DNA from: Verrucomicrobiales bacterium
GTDB taxonomy: Bacteria > Verrucomicrobiota > Verrucomicrobiia > Limisphaerales > J093
Direction of reading: 5' to 3'
Assembly (NCBI GenBank): GCA_024233215.1
Contig: JACKPW010000016.1
Location: forward strand, 62,001 to 126,000
Length of the DNA stretch: 64,000 nt
Both the position numbers and the translations under genes were made by a program. Positions 46,104 through 55,547 of this stretch are shown here, in pieces (the first letter of the stretch is position 1; each line of letters starts with the position of its first letter). The notes under the pieces were generated by a model, which was given only the letters and a program-made list of their open reading frames with translations, did no database searches and had not been told where the DNA came from.

Positions 46104-47972
46104 ATGCTGAACCGCCGGTACGTCCTGTTCCTCCTGTCGGTCTTGATGACCCTCCTCGCGGCGGGGGAGACCGGTGTTGCCGCGGAGTTCCCGCTCCGCC
46201 TCGAGGACATCCGCGTTCGCGACCCGTTCGTGGTCGCGGATGGCGGCAGCGGTTCCTACTACCTCTATGCCCAGACCGGCAACCGCGGGCGGTCAGCGCT
46301 TCGCGGCGTGGAGGCGTATCGCAGTCGGGATCTGGAGCACTGGTCGGGACCTTTTTTGGTCTTTCAGAAGCCCGATGACTTCTGGGGTGGTAACGAGGTC
46401 TGGGCGCCGGAGGTGCATCGACTGGGGGACCGCTGCTACCTCTTCGTCAGTTTCAATGGCCGCGAGGGGGGACGCGGCACGCACATCTTTCGCGCGGATT
46501 CGCCCGCCGGCCCGTTCGAGTGGTTCAGCGACAACGCCTGCACTCCACCGGAGGAACGCTGTCTGGATGGGACGCCGTTCGTCGAGGCCGACGGCACCTG
46601 CTGGCTCGTCTACTGTCAGGAATGGGTGCAACTCGGCGATGGCGCGATGAGGGCCGTGCGCATGAAGGCGGACTGGAGTGCACGGATTGGCGATCCAATT
46701 CGGCTCTTCAGCGCCAGTGAGGCGCCGTGGGTCCGGCAGATTGAAGGAGGCCGGCTGCGTCCGGACGGGGGGTTTGTCACGGATGGTCCGGCGTTTCACC
46801 GGACGCGGGGCGGCCGCCTGCTGCTGCTCTGGTCGAGCTTTGGAGAACGCGGCTATGCGGTGGGGATTGCCGAATCCGACAACGGCCGGCTCGACGGGCA
46901 TTGGACGCAGCGGGCCGGGCCGCTCTTCGCGGACGACGGCGGGCATTGCATGACCTTCGACACCTTCGATGGACGGCACCTTCTGGCGCTGCATCAACCC
47001 AACAGCGGCGGGGCGGAGCGGGTGCGGTTGTTCGATCTGGTGGAGTTCAGCGACCAGCTTGTACTCCGGCCGTATGAACGATTCGCGGGTTACCTGTTCG
47101 CGCACATGCTCAAGGAAGACTACGCCCATCTGTATTATTCGATCAGCACGGACGGACGGCACTGGCGCATGCTGAACAACCGCCGCCGGATTCTGCCGGA
47201 CTACCTGGGTCATCCGGACATCACGCGGGGGCCGGACGGCCGGTTCTACCTGGTTGGCAATGTGAAGTGGGACGAGGACCTGCGGTTCTGGGTGAGCGAC
47301 GATCTGGTGACGTGGCAACGCCGGGGCGACCACCATCTCGATGTGTCAAAGCAGCCGGGCTTTGACCGCAACACCCGCAACCACGGCGCGCCGAAGCTCT
47401 GGTTTGATGACTCGACGCAACGTTTTGTGATCTCCTGGCACAGCTCGAAGAACCCCCCGCTGCGCGAGCAGCCCGAGTGGTTCTGGGCCGGGCAACGCAC
47501 GTTCTACATCACGTCGCCGGACCTGCGGACCTTCACCGAGCCGGCCCGGTTGTTTCCGTTCGAGACGGCCACCATCGACACCATCATTCGCCGCGAGGGC
47601 GACCGCTACTTCGCGATCCTCAAGGACGAGTTGTATCCCTCGTTCGACTGGCCCACCGGCAAGACGCTCCGGCTGAGCCGTGCTCCCTCGCTTGCGGGTC
47701 CCTGGAGCGAGCCGGGTTTCCCGATCTCGCCAAACTTCCGGGAAGCGCCCACGCTGATTCCGCGTCCCGACGGACAGGGGTGGCTGCTGTACTACGAGCA
47801 GTACCCCGCGGTGCAGTACGGCGTGTCCACCGCCCCGACATTGAATGGCCCGTGGTACGCCGATTTTGTGCCGGGCTACGAGGTGCCGGAGGGGGCGCGG
47901 CACGGCTGCATGCTGGCATTGCACGAATCGGAACTGCAGGCAATCCTCACCGCCTATGACGCGAAGCAATAG
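46104..47972 (+). CDS. Exported double GH43-like five-bladed propeller protein
   Basis: A 622-residue secreted protein (signal peptide LLSVLMTLLAAGETGVAAEF). The first half starts DIRVRDPFVVADGGSGSYYL, the typical GH43 opening with its catalytic-base Asp. It has WAPEVHRLGDRCYLFVSFNG and DGTPFVEADGTCWLVY, where an acid/base Glu would be. The second half repeats the pattern (LGHPDITRGPDGRFYLVGN, NHGAPKLWFDDST, APTLIPRPDGQGWLLYYEQ), so two GH43-like propellers lie in tandem. Arabinan or xylose-type substrates are typical of the family, but none is shown. Its stop overlaps the following cyclophilin gene by 17 nt. Confidence 0.85.
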   Translation: MLNRRYVLFLLSVLMTLLAAGETGVAAEFPLRLEDIRVRDPFVVADGGSGSYYLYAQTGNRGRSALRGVEAYRSRDLEHWSGPFLVFQKPDDFWGGNEVWAPEVHRLGDRCYLFVSFNGREGGRGTHIFRADSPAGPFEWFSDNACTPPEERCLDGTPFVEADGTCWLVYCQEWVQLGDGAMRAVRMKADWSARIGDPIRLFSASEAPWVRQIEGGRLRPDGGFVTDGPAFHRTRGGRLLLLWSSFGERGYAVGIAESDNGRLDGHWTQRAGPLFADDGGHCMTFDTFDGRHLLALHQPNSGGAERVRLFDLVEFSDQLVLRPYERFAGYLFAHMLKEDYAHLYYSISTDGRHWRMLNNRRRILPDYLGHPDITRGPDGRFYLVGNVKWDEDLRFWVSDDLVTWQRRGDHHLDVSKQPGFDRNTRNHGAPKLWFDDSTQRFVISWHSSKNPPLREQPEWFWAGQRTFYITSPDLRTFTEPARLFPFETATIDTIIRREGDRYFAILKDELYPSFDWPTGKTLRLSRAPSLAGPWSEPGFPISPNFREAPTLIPRPDGQGWLLYYEQYPAVQYGVSTAPTLNGPWYADFVPGYEVPEGARHGCMLALHESELQAILTAYDAKQ

Positions 47973-49167
47973 TGTTGAACGACCTGCCGGATGGCAGGTG
48001 CGCGCCAGCGGATTTGGTTGGCTGATCGGCTGGCTGATGGCCGTCTCCACGGGGGTCGCCGCGGAGCCGGGGATCTACGCGGACTTCGAAACGAGTCTCG
48101 GCGATTTCACCTGCCGGCTCGAATACACGCTCGCGCCGAAGGCGGTCGCCAACTTCATTGGCCTCGCCACGGGGGAACGCGCCTGGATCGATCAACCGAC
48201 CGGGGCGGTGCGTACCGCGCCGTTCTACGATGGGCTTACCTTCCATCGCGTCATGAAGGGATTCATGATCCAAGGGGGTTCACCTAACGGGCAGGGCACC
48301 GACGGACCGGGCTACGCCTTCCCCGATGAATTCTCCCCGGAACTGCGGCACGACGGTCCCGGTGTCCTGTCGATGGCCAACTCGGGACCGTCCTCCAACG
48401 GCGCCCAGTTCTTCGTCACTGTGGCAGCCACTGCCTGGCTGAATGACGTCCATACCATCTTCGGCCGGGTCGTCAGCGGTATGGACGTGGTGACCGCGAT
48501 CAGCGTGGTGCCCACCGACGCCACCGATCACCCTACCACTCCTGTGGTTGTGTCTCACGTCACGATCCGGCGCGAGGGTCCGGACGCGATGGCATTCGAC
48601 CTCACCGCGCAGGGACTGCCGGTGGTGACGCCTGGGGACCTCGCCGTGGCGGCGAATGCCGGTGGGGTGGACCTGGACTTTGCGAGCGACCTGTATGTGG
48701 AAACGTTCCTCCGGGAGGCAGGCATCCTGAACGATTGGAGCAGCAGTTCACTGGGCATTGATCTGGCGGCGCCGATCCTGGGCCGGGTCCCTCAGGAGAC
48801 CACTGAGACGGCCCGTTTCTTCGCGATCTCCCAAGTTCACTACCCGGAGTCCACCCGTGCGCCTCGCGACGTCGAGGGACGGGAGCTGACCATCCAGCTC
48901 TTCAACGGCACCGAGGTTCTGACCGTCCGGTTTGATGAGGCAGGGGGTGGAACATTTGATTACAACGGTCAGCCGGGTACCGTGAGCGGCTACACTTGGA
49001 CCCAGGAACCGTACCGGGGGCGGCTCTGGCCGATCGAGTATTCCGGTCTGGTGCCCATGACGTTCCGATTGGACTTCACAAGTGAAACGGGCGGCACCTA
49101 TTCCGGCACCGCCTACACCTTCCCGTCCACCGCCCTCTCCGGGGACTTCACGCTGTCCACGCCCTGA
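47956..49167 (+). CDS. Cyclophilin-type peptidyl-prolyl isomerase with an extra C-terminal beta-rich domain
   Basis: I start at the ATG at 47956, which gives a signal peptide (WLIGWLMAVSTGVAAEPG) and a 17-nt overlap with the GH43-like gene, so translation is probably coupled. Residues ~35-190 are a cyclophilin domain: FETSLGDFTCRLEYTLAPKA, FYDGLTFHRVMKGFMIQGG, GPSSNGAQFFVTVA and HTIFGRVVSGMDVV. The remaining ~205 residues have no recognised domain. They are strand-rich (ELTIQLFNGTEVLTVRFDEA). The function is presumably folding of exported proteins. The 403-residue length is roughly twice that of ordinary cyclophilins. Confidence 0.88.
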   Translation: MTRSNSVERPAGWQVRASGFGWLIGWLMAVSTGVAAEPGIYADFETSLGDFTCRLEYTLAPKAVANFIGLATGERAWIDQPTGAVRTAPFYDGLTFHRVMKGFMIQGGSPNGQGTDGPGYAFPDEFSPELRHDGPGVLSMANSGPSSNGAQFFVTVAATAWLNDVHTIFGRVVSGMDVVTAISVVPTDATDHPTTPVVVSHVTIRREGPDAMAFDLTAQGLPVVTPGDLAVAANAGGVDLDFASDLYVETFLREAGILNDWSSSSLGIDLAAPILGRVPQETTETARFFAISQVHYPESTRAPRDVEGRELTIQLFNGTEVLTVRFDEAGGGTFDYNGQPGTVSGYTWTQEPYRGRLWPIEYSGLVPMTFRLDFTSETGGTYSGTAYTFPSTALSGDFTLSTP

Positions 49168-49226
49168 GAGCGTCAGAGTAACCGTAGCCGACGCGAGAAG
49201 GCTCGTTCTCACTGCTCTTTCCAGGT

Positions 49227-50243
49227 TCACAGCAGCCGTCCCTGATCGCCGGGGCCGCGTTTGAGCCCCAGCTTCTGATAGCTGGACTCATTGGCCACGC
49301 GGCCCTGCGGCGTGCGCTTCAGGTAGCCCTGCATGATGAGATAGGGCTCGTAGACCTCCTCAATCGTGTCGGGTTCCTCCCCCACCGCCACCGCAAGGGA
49401 ATTCACCCCCACGGGTCCCCCACCGAACTTCGCGATCACGGCCTCGAGGATGCGCTTGTCCATCTCGTCCAGGCCATCCCGGTCGATCTCGAGCATGGCC
49501 AACGCGCGATCCGCCACCTCGTGGGTGATGCGCCCGTTCCCCCGGACCTGCGCGTAGTCCCGAACCCGCCGGAGAAGGTTGTTCGCGATTCGCGGCGTGC
49601 CGCGGCTCCGCCGGGCGACGTCCAGGGCCGCTTCGCGTTCCGTTTCCACATCGAGCAGGCGGGCGGAGCGGACCACGATGTGCTGTAGTTGCGCCGCCTC
49701 GTAATAATCGAGGCGTTCGCGCAACGGGAAACGGGTGAGCAACGGCGCGGTGAGCAGGCCGCTTCGAGTGGTGGCCCCGACGAGGGTGAACCGCGGCAGG
49801 TTCAGCCGGACGCTCCGGGCGTTGGGCCCCTGGTCGATGATGATATCGAGTTTGAAATCCTCCATCGCGGGGTAGAGATACTCCTCGATGGTCTTCTGCA
49901 ACCGGTGGATCTCGTCGATGAACAGGACGTCGCCCTCCTCCAGGTTGGTCAGGAGACCGGCCAGGTCGCCCGCCTTCTCAATGGTCGGTCCACTGGTGGC
50001 CTTGAGGTTCGAGCCCATGGCCCGGGCAATGATGTGCGCGATGGTGGTCTTGCCCAGCCCCGGGGGGCCGCTCAGCAGCAGATGATCGAGTGCCTCGCCC
50101 CGCTGCCGGGCGGCCTGTACGGCGATCTCCAGCCGTTCCTTGACGCGCTCCTGGCCCACGAAATCGGAGAACAACGCCGGACGCAGGGTCAGTTCCAGCG
50201 CAACGTCGGGCTTGCTCAATCCGGCAAGGGCGCGTTCGGCCAT
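49227..50243 (-). CDS. ruvB: Holliday junction branch migration ATPase RuvB
   Basis: Motor of the RuvAB complex. The AAA+ core has Walker A LLLSGPPGLGKTTIAHIIAR, Walker B VLFIDEIHRLQKTIEEYLY and sensor I VGATTRSGLLTAPLL. The C-terminal winged-helix region GVNSLAVAVGEEPDTIEEVYEP and LKRTPQGRVA is intact. The length of 338 fits the family. The start is the ATG at 50243. ruvA and ruvC are not adjacent. Confidence 0.97.
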   Translation of the reverse strand: MAERALAGLSKPDVALELTLRPALFSDFVGQERVKERLEIAVQAARQRGEALDHLLLSGPPGLGKTTIAHIIARAMGSNLKATSGPTIEKAGDLAGLLTNLEEGDVLFIDEIHRLQKTIEEYLYPAMEDFKLDIIIDQGPNARSVRLNLPRFTLVGATTRSGLLTAPLLTRFPLRERLDYYEAAQLQHIVVRSARLLDVETEREAALDVARRSRGTPRIANNLLRRVRDYAQVRGNGRITHEVADRALAMLEIDRDGLDEMDKRILEAVIAKFGGGPVGVNSLAVAVGEEPDTIEEVYEPYLIMQGYLKRTPQGRVANESSYQKLGLKRGPGDQGRLL

Positions 50244-50283
50244 GGCACGACAGCATCCGCAATGGCCCCCGGGGCGACAAGGC

Positions 50284-50307
50284 TATTCCCGCCACTATTC
50301 CCGCCAC
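50284..50307. repeat. 12-bp tandem duplication in the ruvB/cupin intergenic region
   Basis: TATTCCCGCCAC occurs twice head to tail with no spacer (50284-50295 and 50296-50307), in the space between the divergent ruvB and cupin genes. It may be a regulatory duplication or replication slippage. Confidence 0.6.
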
Positions 50308-50359
50308 GTCGAACTCCCGGCTCGACATCGTTTCACGGAACGCCAGCCTGTCCCGCGCC

Positions 50360-50758
50360 ATGCAGATCCGCATCGAGAAACTTGTGGTTCGCCGGGACGC
50401 CCGCGGCTGGGTCTACGAGCCGCTGAACGGCAACGCCCTGGCCGGATTTCGCAACGTGCACCTGGTCTGGACCGAACCTGGCGCGGTGCGGGGCAACCAC
50501 TATCACGAGCGGGGAACGGAGGTCGTCGCCGTGAGCGGGCCCACGCTGGTGCGGTTCCGGGAGGCCGGCGGGTTGCGGGACCATCTCGTCCCGCCGGGGG
50601 AGGTCTGGCAGTTCACCATCCCTCCCGGAATCCCTCACGCCCTCAAGAATGTCGGCGACCGGCCGGTGCTGATGGTCGGGCTGAACACGGAGTTCCTCAA
50701 CCGCGACGCCCCGGACGTGCACCGGGAAGTCCTGATCGATCCCGCCACCAACGCCTGA
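50360..50758 (+). CDS. Cupin-fold protein, probably sugar-nucleotide isomerase-like or metal binding
   Basis: A 132-residue protein with a cupin metal site GAVRGNHYHERGTEVVAV (the two His and Glu spacing of the first motif) and PPGIPHALKNVGDRPVLM for the second. The length and the segment FRNVHLVWTEPGAVRGNHYH resemble WxcM/FdtA-like sugar 3,4-ketoisomerase domains, but a general cupin cannot be excluded. It is divergent from ruvB and near surface-sugar genes only in a loose sense. Confidence 0.75.
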   Translation: MQIRIEKLVVRRDARGWVYEPLNGNALAGFRNVHLVWTEPGAVRGNHYHERGTEVVAVSGPTLVRFREAGGLRDHLVPPGEVWQFTIPPGIPHALKNVGDRPVLMVGLNTEFLNRDAPDVHREVLIDPATNA

Positions 50759-50785
50759 GAACGGCCCGGCCGGGGGCCTGCCGTC

Positions 50786-53476
50786 TCAAGGGAACGGCTC
50801 GACACTGAAGAAGCGGCGTGGCCCCGTCCCCATCGGACCGAACCAGGTGGTTTCCGGGAAGATCCCGATGACTTCCTCGTCAATTGCCGGGATTCCTCCC
50901 AACTCATCAAAGGCCCGGATGCGGTAACGCACGCCGTCGATGGCCGGCCAGCTCAGTCGCGCGAGGCGGTCGTCCCAATGGGCCAGCTCGACCCGGGAGC
51001 CCGGTTCCGCCACGAGGGGGTCGGTCCCCATGATCTGCTCGCGGGCGTTGTTGGCGCCGTCGCCGTCGGGATCGTCCGTGGCGGTGTAACGGCTGGTGAG
51101 GCTGCGAAGGGCCGACTGTTCCCAGTGATCGTCCAGGCCATCGTGATCGCCATCCTGGATGGTGACGCCGAAGAGGGTCAGTTCCACGGAGTTGATCTGT
51201 CCGGTGACTCCGGGACGTTGATCACTGAACTCGACCTGCCAGGTGCCGACGGAGGGTTCAAAGAAATGATGCACCGAGTAGTAGTCCCACTCGGTGAGTG
51301 AGGAAAGCGTGTCGTTGTTCAACCGCTGCAACACGCTCCGTGTGCCGGAGGGGGAGACGAGCGTGATGCGGAGGTCGCCGCGCCGGGCATGGGAGCCTTT
51401 CACGCGCAGTCGCACATGTTCGCAGATCATGGGAGTGCCGAACTCGATCGAGTAGCCGGCTGTGTCCAGCGTGAGCTTTCCCTCGGTGCTGAACCACTGG
51501 CGAAGGTGGGCTGCCAGGGCCTCGCCGTCGGACTGGCCGATGAAGACCGCCGGAATGGGCGTGAAGTGGATGTCGGCACCATTGGGAACGAATCGTTCGG
51601 TATCGCCGGTGTTGTTGTAGATTACGGCGAAGGCCGCCCCCGCCTCGGCCACATGCGCGAGCTTCTCGACAAAATAGTTGTCGCCCCGCTGGATCAGCGC
51701 CGCCTTGCCGGTGAGGTCGTCCTTGATCGGACTGGTGGCGAGCCCGACATCCACGAACTTCAGCGAGGCTGTGGCGGTGTCCGGGCACAGGCCGTCCACC
51801 GGTGACGCGGGAATGGACTCCAGATCGGTGGGCACCCGCAGGCCCCGGACCTCCAGCCGCAGGCCGTCGTCATGGATCACCCGGAGCCCGGTGGCCTTGA
51901 CCGTTACCTCCGTCCGGGGGGGGCGGTTGTGCCAGTGCTTCGCCAGGTTCACTGCGACCCCGGCGTCCGGCACGCCGAATCCGACGTTGTGGCTGACCAG
52001 CAGCCCGGCACCGTTACGTTGCAGATCCGGGTCCGCCAGATCACGCTGCCGGGCGGAGAGCACGAGGACCTGTTGGACATCCCGGTAGGTGAGGTCCGGA
52101 TTGGCGCTGAGGATCAGGGCGCAGAGGCCGGAGATCTCGGGGGTGGCTCCCGAGGTTCCGGAGAAGGCGGTGGCGCCATAGAGGTAATCCCCGGCGTCTC
52201 CGATGGAACTGCGGTTGTAGCCCAGGCTGCCGCTGCGGTCGGTGGTGAACAGACCGGGATAGTTCGTCACGAGAGTGCCGGACAGATCCACGTTGGCGTC
52301 GCCGCTGAAGGCTCCCACCAGTACCGTGGCGCCCGGCGTGCTGTAGCTGCAGACACGGCCGTTGTGCCGCACGGCCGCCACAGCGACGGAGCGCGGATCC
52401 TGGGCATAGCCATCGTCGTTGGTGTTGTTGAAGGCTTCGCGATCGTTACCGGCAGCACGCACCAGCACCTCCCCCTTGCCGCCGCGTCCTTCGGTCACGG
52501 CGGCTTCGATGCCGAGATCCTCCAACACCCCAAGCGGCAGCTGTTCCACTCCCACGTTGCCCCAGCTGTGGTTCTGCACGTCCACCGCCTCCAGGCCATA
52601 CTGGAACATGTCCATCGACTCCTCCTCGTCGAGATAGTAGTCCAGGGAGTCGAACACCACCCAACTGGCCAGTTCGACGCCGGGCGCCACCCCGGTCGCC
52701 CCCAGGCTGTTGTTGGCGACCGCCCCGATCAGTCCCGCCACCGCCGTGCCATGCACCTTGCTGTTGGTGGTGGGCCGGCCGTCGTGCACGCCGGAATGGA
52801 AGTTGTAGTGGTAACTGTTGCGCGCGTTGTCCGCGAGGTCGGCATGCGTGATCTCGAAGCCCGTGTCCGCCACCGCCACCAGGATCCCCTCGCCGGTTGC
52901 GACCGGCCACGCCGCGCGCACGTTCAGGTCCTCCCCCGTGGCGGCACCGCTGACGGGATCCCGATTATCCAAATGCCATGCCTGGGTGAACCGGGAATCA
53001 TCCGGGCGCGGGGCGTAGGCGCCATGCAAGCCCACCACACGTCGCCGCACCGGATGGATGGCCTCAACCCCCGGAACCTCCGCCAGGCGTCCGGCCTCCG
53101 TGGCTGCCACCAAGGCATCCGGGGCCTCCAAAATGAAGACATCCGCTGCGACCTGGCGCGATCGTTGCAGCGCTGAACCCGTCAGCAGCCGCTCCAGATC
53201 AGTTCCCAGGCCGGTGCGGAGCACCACCCGGCTGCCGAACTGGACCGGTTGGCCGCCGCCCACAGGGACCGCCTGAAGCCAGGCCGGACCTGAGGACTCC
53301 CCGGCCGGTCCCGCGGCACTTGCCGACGAAAGTCCCACGGCCGGGGTCTCCACCTCGTAGGTGCGGGACAGGGGTTCGCGGAAGGTGAAAGTCACCCCCG
53401 CCCGGGCGGACCCGGCCAACGCGGCCGCGGAAGCCAGGAGCACGACCGTTCCAAGGCATTTTCTCATGCGATCCAT
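50786..53476 (-). CDS. Exported kexin-like subtilase with PA and P-proprotein-convertase domains
   Basis: A serine protease exported to the surface or medium. After a signal peptide (CLGTVVLLASAAALAGSARA) there is a pro-like segment, then the catalytic triad: Asp in ILVAVADTGFEITHADLADN, His in KVHGTAVAGLIGAVANN, and Ser in FSGTSGATPEISGLCALIL. The Ser motif GTSGATPE is kexin-like rather than GTSMA. A PA-type insert (KAALIQRGDNYFVEKLAHV) and a P-proprotein-convertase domain (CEHVRLRVKGSHARRGDLRI...TEWDYYSVHHFFEPSVGTWQ) follow. The C-terminus has a DxDxDG calcium-type repeat (DGDHDGLDDHWEQS, DDPDGDGANNA). Starts available are the ATG at 53476 and the ATG at 53467. Confidence 0.92.
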   Translation of the reverse strand: MDRMRKCLGTVVLLASAAALAGSARAGVTFTFREPLSRTYEVETPAVGLSSASAAGPAGESSGPAWLQAVPVGGGQPVQFGSRVVLRTGLGTDLERLLTGSALQRSRQVAADVFILEAPDALVAATEAGRLAEVPGVEAIHPVRRRVVGLHGAYAPRPDDSRFTQAWHLDNRDPVSGAATGEDLNVRAAWPVATGEGILVAVADTGFEITHADLADNARNSYHYNFHSGVHDGRPTTNSKVHGTAVAGLIGAVANNSLGATGVAPGVELASWVVFDSLDYYLDEEESMDMFQYGLEAVDVQNHSWGNVGVEQLPLGVLEDLGIEAAVTEGRGGKGEVLVRAAGNDREAFNNTNDDGYAQDPRSVAVAAVRHNGRVCSYSTPGATVLVGAFSGDANVDLSGTLVTNYPGLFTTDRSGSLGYNRSSIGDAGDYLYGATAFSGTSGATPEISGLCALILSANPDLTYRDVQQVLVLSARQRDLADPDLQRNGAGLLVSHNVGFGVPDAGVAVNLAKHWHNRPPRTEVTVKATGLRVIHDDGLRLEVRGLRVPTDLESIPASPVDGLCPDTATASLKFVDVGLATSPIKDDLTGKAALIQRGDNYFVEKLAHVAEAGAAFAVIYNNTGDTERFVPNGADIHFTPIPAVFIGQSDGEALAAHLRQWFSTEGKLTLDTAGYSIEFGTPMICEHVRLRVKGSHARRGDLRITLVSPSGTRSVLQRLNNDTLSSLTEWDYYSVHHFFEPSVGTWQVEFSDQRPGVTGQINSVELTLFGVTIQDGDHDGLDDHWEQSALRSLTSRYTATDDPDGDGANNAREQIMGTDPLVAEPGSRVELAHWDDRLARLSWPAIDGVRYRIRAFDELGGIPAIDEEVIGIFPETTWFGPMGTGPRRFFSVEPFP

Positions 53477-53522
53477 CAACCGGCTCTCACCACAGCAGGT
53501 TGAGTGCCCATTTGCGGAGATT

Positions 53523-54326
53523 TCAATCCCGCCAGAATTGTTGTAGCACCTCGTGCCTTCCTGCCCGGACGCTCCCGGCGATGGCCTGGGTTACGTGGTG
53601 CTTCGCCTTTTCCACCGCTTCGGCAAGGGCCAGTCCCAGCGCCAGGAAAGCCGCGATTGCGGCGGAAAGGGTGCATCCGGTCCCGTGGGTGCCCACTCCC
53701 GTGACTCGGGGGGCGCTGAGCAACAATTCCTGCTTTCCATCCCAAAAGACGTCCACCGCTTCACGGAGCCCCCGGAGATGCCCCCCCTTGAGGAGCACCG
53801 CGCAACCATGGCGCTTCCGCAAATCCCGCGCCGCATTCCGCAGATCCTCCGGTTCCACCAGAGGCCGCCCCAACAACGCCTCGGCCTCGCCCAGATTCGG
53901 GGTGATCAGCGTGGCCAGCGGGAAGAGTCCTTCGGTCAAGCCGCGCACCGCCCGGGCCGGCAACAGCCGTGCCCCCGAAGTGGCGATCAGGACCGGGTCC
54001 ACCACCACCGGAATCCGGTCGGCCCGTTGCCGCAGCACTTCCACCACGACCCGCACAAGCGGGGCGGACGCGAGCATGCCGGTCTTGATGGCAGCGGGTG
54101 GCAGGGCGTCCAGGACCGCTTCAATCTGGTCGCGCAACACCGTGGGCCGGCAGACCTGCACACTGCGAACCTCCGCGGGGTTTTGGGCCGTAAGACAGGT
54201 CACGGCACTGGTGCCATGGACGCCGATGGCGGCAAAAGCCTTCAGGTCGGCCTGAATGCCGGCACCGCCGCCGCTGTCCGATCCCGCGATGGTGAGTGCC
54301 ACCGGCAGTCGTTCGCGTTTCCGCAT
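53523..54326 (-). CDS. thiD: Hydroxymethylpyrimidine/phosphomethylpyrimidine kinase
   Basis: Phosphorylates HMP and HMP-P in thiamine synthesis. The N-terminal motif ALTIAGSDSGGGAGIQADLK, the TCLTAQNP and PVVVDPVLIATSGARLL regions and the kinase signature GTGCTLSAAIAAFLALG are present. I start at the ATG at 54326 (MRKRERLPVALT, 267 residues), the usual length; upstream in-frame codons continue to 54422. No other thiamine genes are nearby. The gene is just downstream of the kexin-like subtilase in transcription order reversed, and divergent from the LysR regulator. Confidence 0.95.
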   Translation of the reverse strand: MRKRERLPVALTIAGSDSGGGAGIQADLKAFAAIGVHGTSAVTCLTAQNPAEVRSVQVCRPTVLRDQIEAVLDALPPAAIKTGMLASAPLVRVVVEVLRQRADRIPVVVDPVLIATSGARLLPARAVRGLTEGLFPLATLITPNLGEAEALLGRPLVEPEDLRNAARDLRKRHGCAVLLKGGHLRGLREAVDVFWDGKQELLLSAPRVTGVGTHGTGCTLSAAIAAFLALGLALAEAVEKAKHHVTQAIAGSVRAGRHEVLQQFWRD

Positions 54327-54494
54327 GGGCGGAACTATAGCGACCGGGCCGGGTTTGTCAGCGGCAGTTGTTCCGGTCATCATGGGGTTGAGTTTAGGGT
54401 ACCTGATGGGGGCGTGAAGCATACATGGAACAAACTGGAAATGAGAGGCATTAACTGTGTTGACAACTGGGCAAATCGATGTTCACCATAGCTC

Positions 54495-55376
54495 ATGCAA
54501 ATCGAGAGCTTGAAGGTCTTCTGTGATCTGGCGGAAACGGAGAGTTTCACGAAGGCGGCGCAAATCAATCATATCACCCAATCCGCTGTGAGCCAGCAGA
54601 TCAGCTCATTGGAGCGCCAATTCAAGGCGCTGCTGATCGAGCGCAGCAAGAAGAAGTTCAGGCTGACCCGCGAAGGCAAGGTGCTTTACGATGCCAGCAA
54701 GCACATCGTCCAGACCTTCGAGACCCTCCATACCCAGCTGCAGGAGTTGAAGGATATTATTTCTGGAACTGTCCGTGTGGCAACGATTTACAGTATCGGT
54801 TTGCATGCGCTTCCGCCCTACATCAAGCGCTACATGAAAAGCTACCCGACGGTGAACGTGCACGTCGAGTACCGCCGGGCCAACCAGGTTGTCGAGGATG
54901 TCCTGGGCAACGTGGTGGACATCGGTTTGATCGCCTACCCGCATCGGGATTCCAAGCTCGACGTCGTCGCGCTGCCGAAGGAGCCCATGGCGGTGATCTG
55001 CCATCCGCAGCACCCCCTGGCCCGCAGCAAGAGCATCAAGCTCAGTGCACTTGCCGGACAGAACTTCGTCGCCTTTGAGCCGGACATTCCCACGCGCCGG
55101 GCGGTGGACAAGGTCCTTCGCGAGCATGGGGTGCAGGTGGCGACCGTCATGGAATTCGACAATGTCGAGACCGTGAAGCGCGCCGTCGAGATCGACGCGG
55201 GTGTGGCGATTGTCCCGGTCACCACCATCAAGCAGGAAATCACCAAGCAGACGCTGATGGCCCTCAAGGTGGATGACGCGGACCTCAGCCGTCCAATCGC
55301 GGCGATCCACAAAAAGAACAAGGTCCTGAGCACCGCCATGAAGCAGTTCATTGCCCTGCTTAAGGAAGAGATTTGA
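54495..55376 (+). CDS. LysR-family transcriptional regulator
   Basis: A 293-residue regulator with an N-terminal winged helix-turn-helix (LKVFCDLAETESFTKAAQIN followed by ITQSAVSQQISSLERQF) and a C-terminal periplasmic-binding-like effector domain (ISGTVRVATIYSIGLHALPP). Length and organisation are normal. The CysB/CbbR-like style of the HTH is clear, but the effector is unknown. It is divergent from thiD, so it may regulate the ~170-bp gap. Confidence 0.9.
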   Translation: MQIESLKVFCDLAETESFTKAAQINHITQSAVSQQISSLERQFKALLIERSKKKFRLTREGKVLYDASKHIVQTFETLHTQLQELKDIISGTVRVATIYSIGLHALPPYIKRYMKSYPTVNVHVEYRRANQVVEDVLGNVVDIGLIAYPHRDSKLDVVALPKEPMAVICHPQHPLARSKSIKLSALAGQNFVAFEPDIPTRRAVDKVLREHGVQVATVMEFDNVETVKRAVEIDAGVAIVPVTTIKQEITKQTLMALKVDDADLSRPIAAIHKKNKVLSTAMKQFIALLKEEI

Positions 55377-55547
55377 TTGTTCGGCGGCGCCGATGTGACG
55401 GGGGGGCTGCACGAGGGCGGTTGAGTCGTCGCATCGGCTTGGTGGAGGTCGGGTGACCGACGCCGGGGGATCCAACCCTCGGAAGGGATGGTGGATGTCC
55501 GTGGATTCGGAATTGCCGTCGAGGGCGCTTCCGGCCACCCTTCCCCC

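Noticed and set aside
54460..54488. TTGACA before the LysR regulator
   Set aside because: The -35 is perfect but the matching -10 position reads TCACCA and is only six bases from the start codon.
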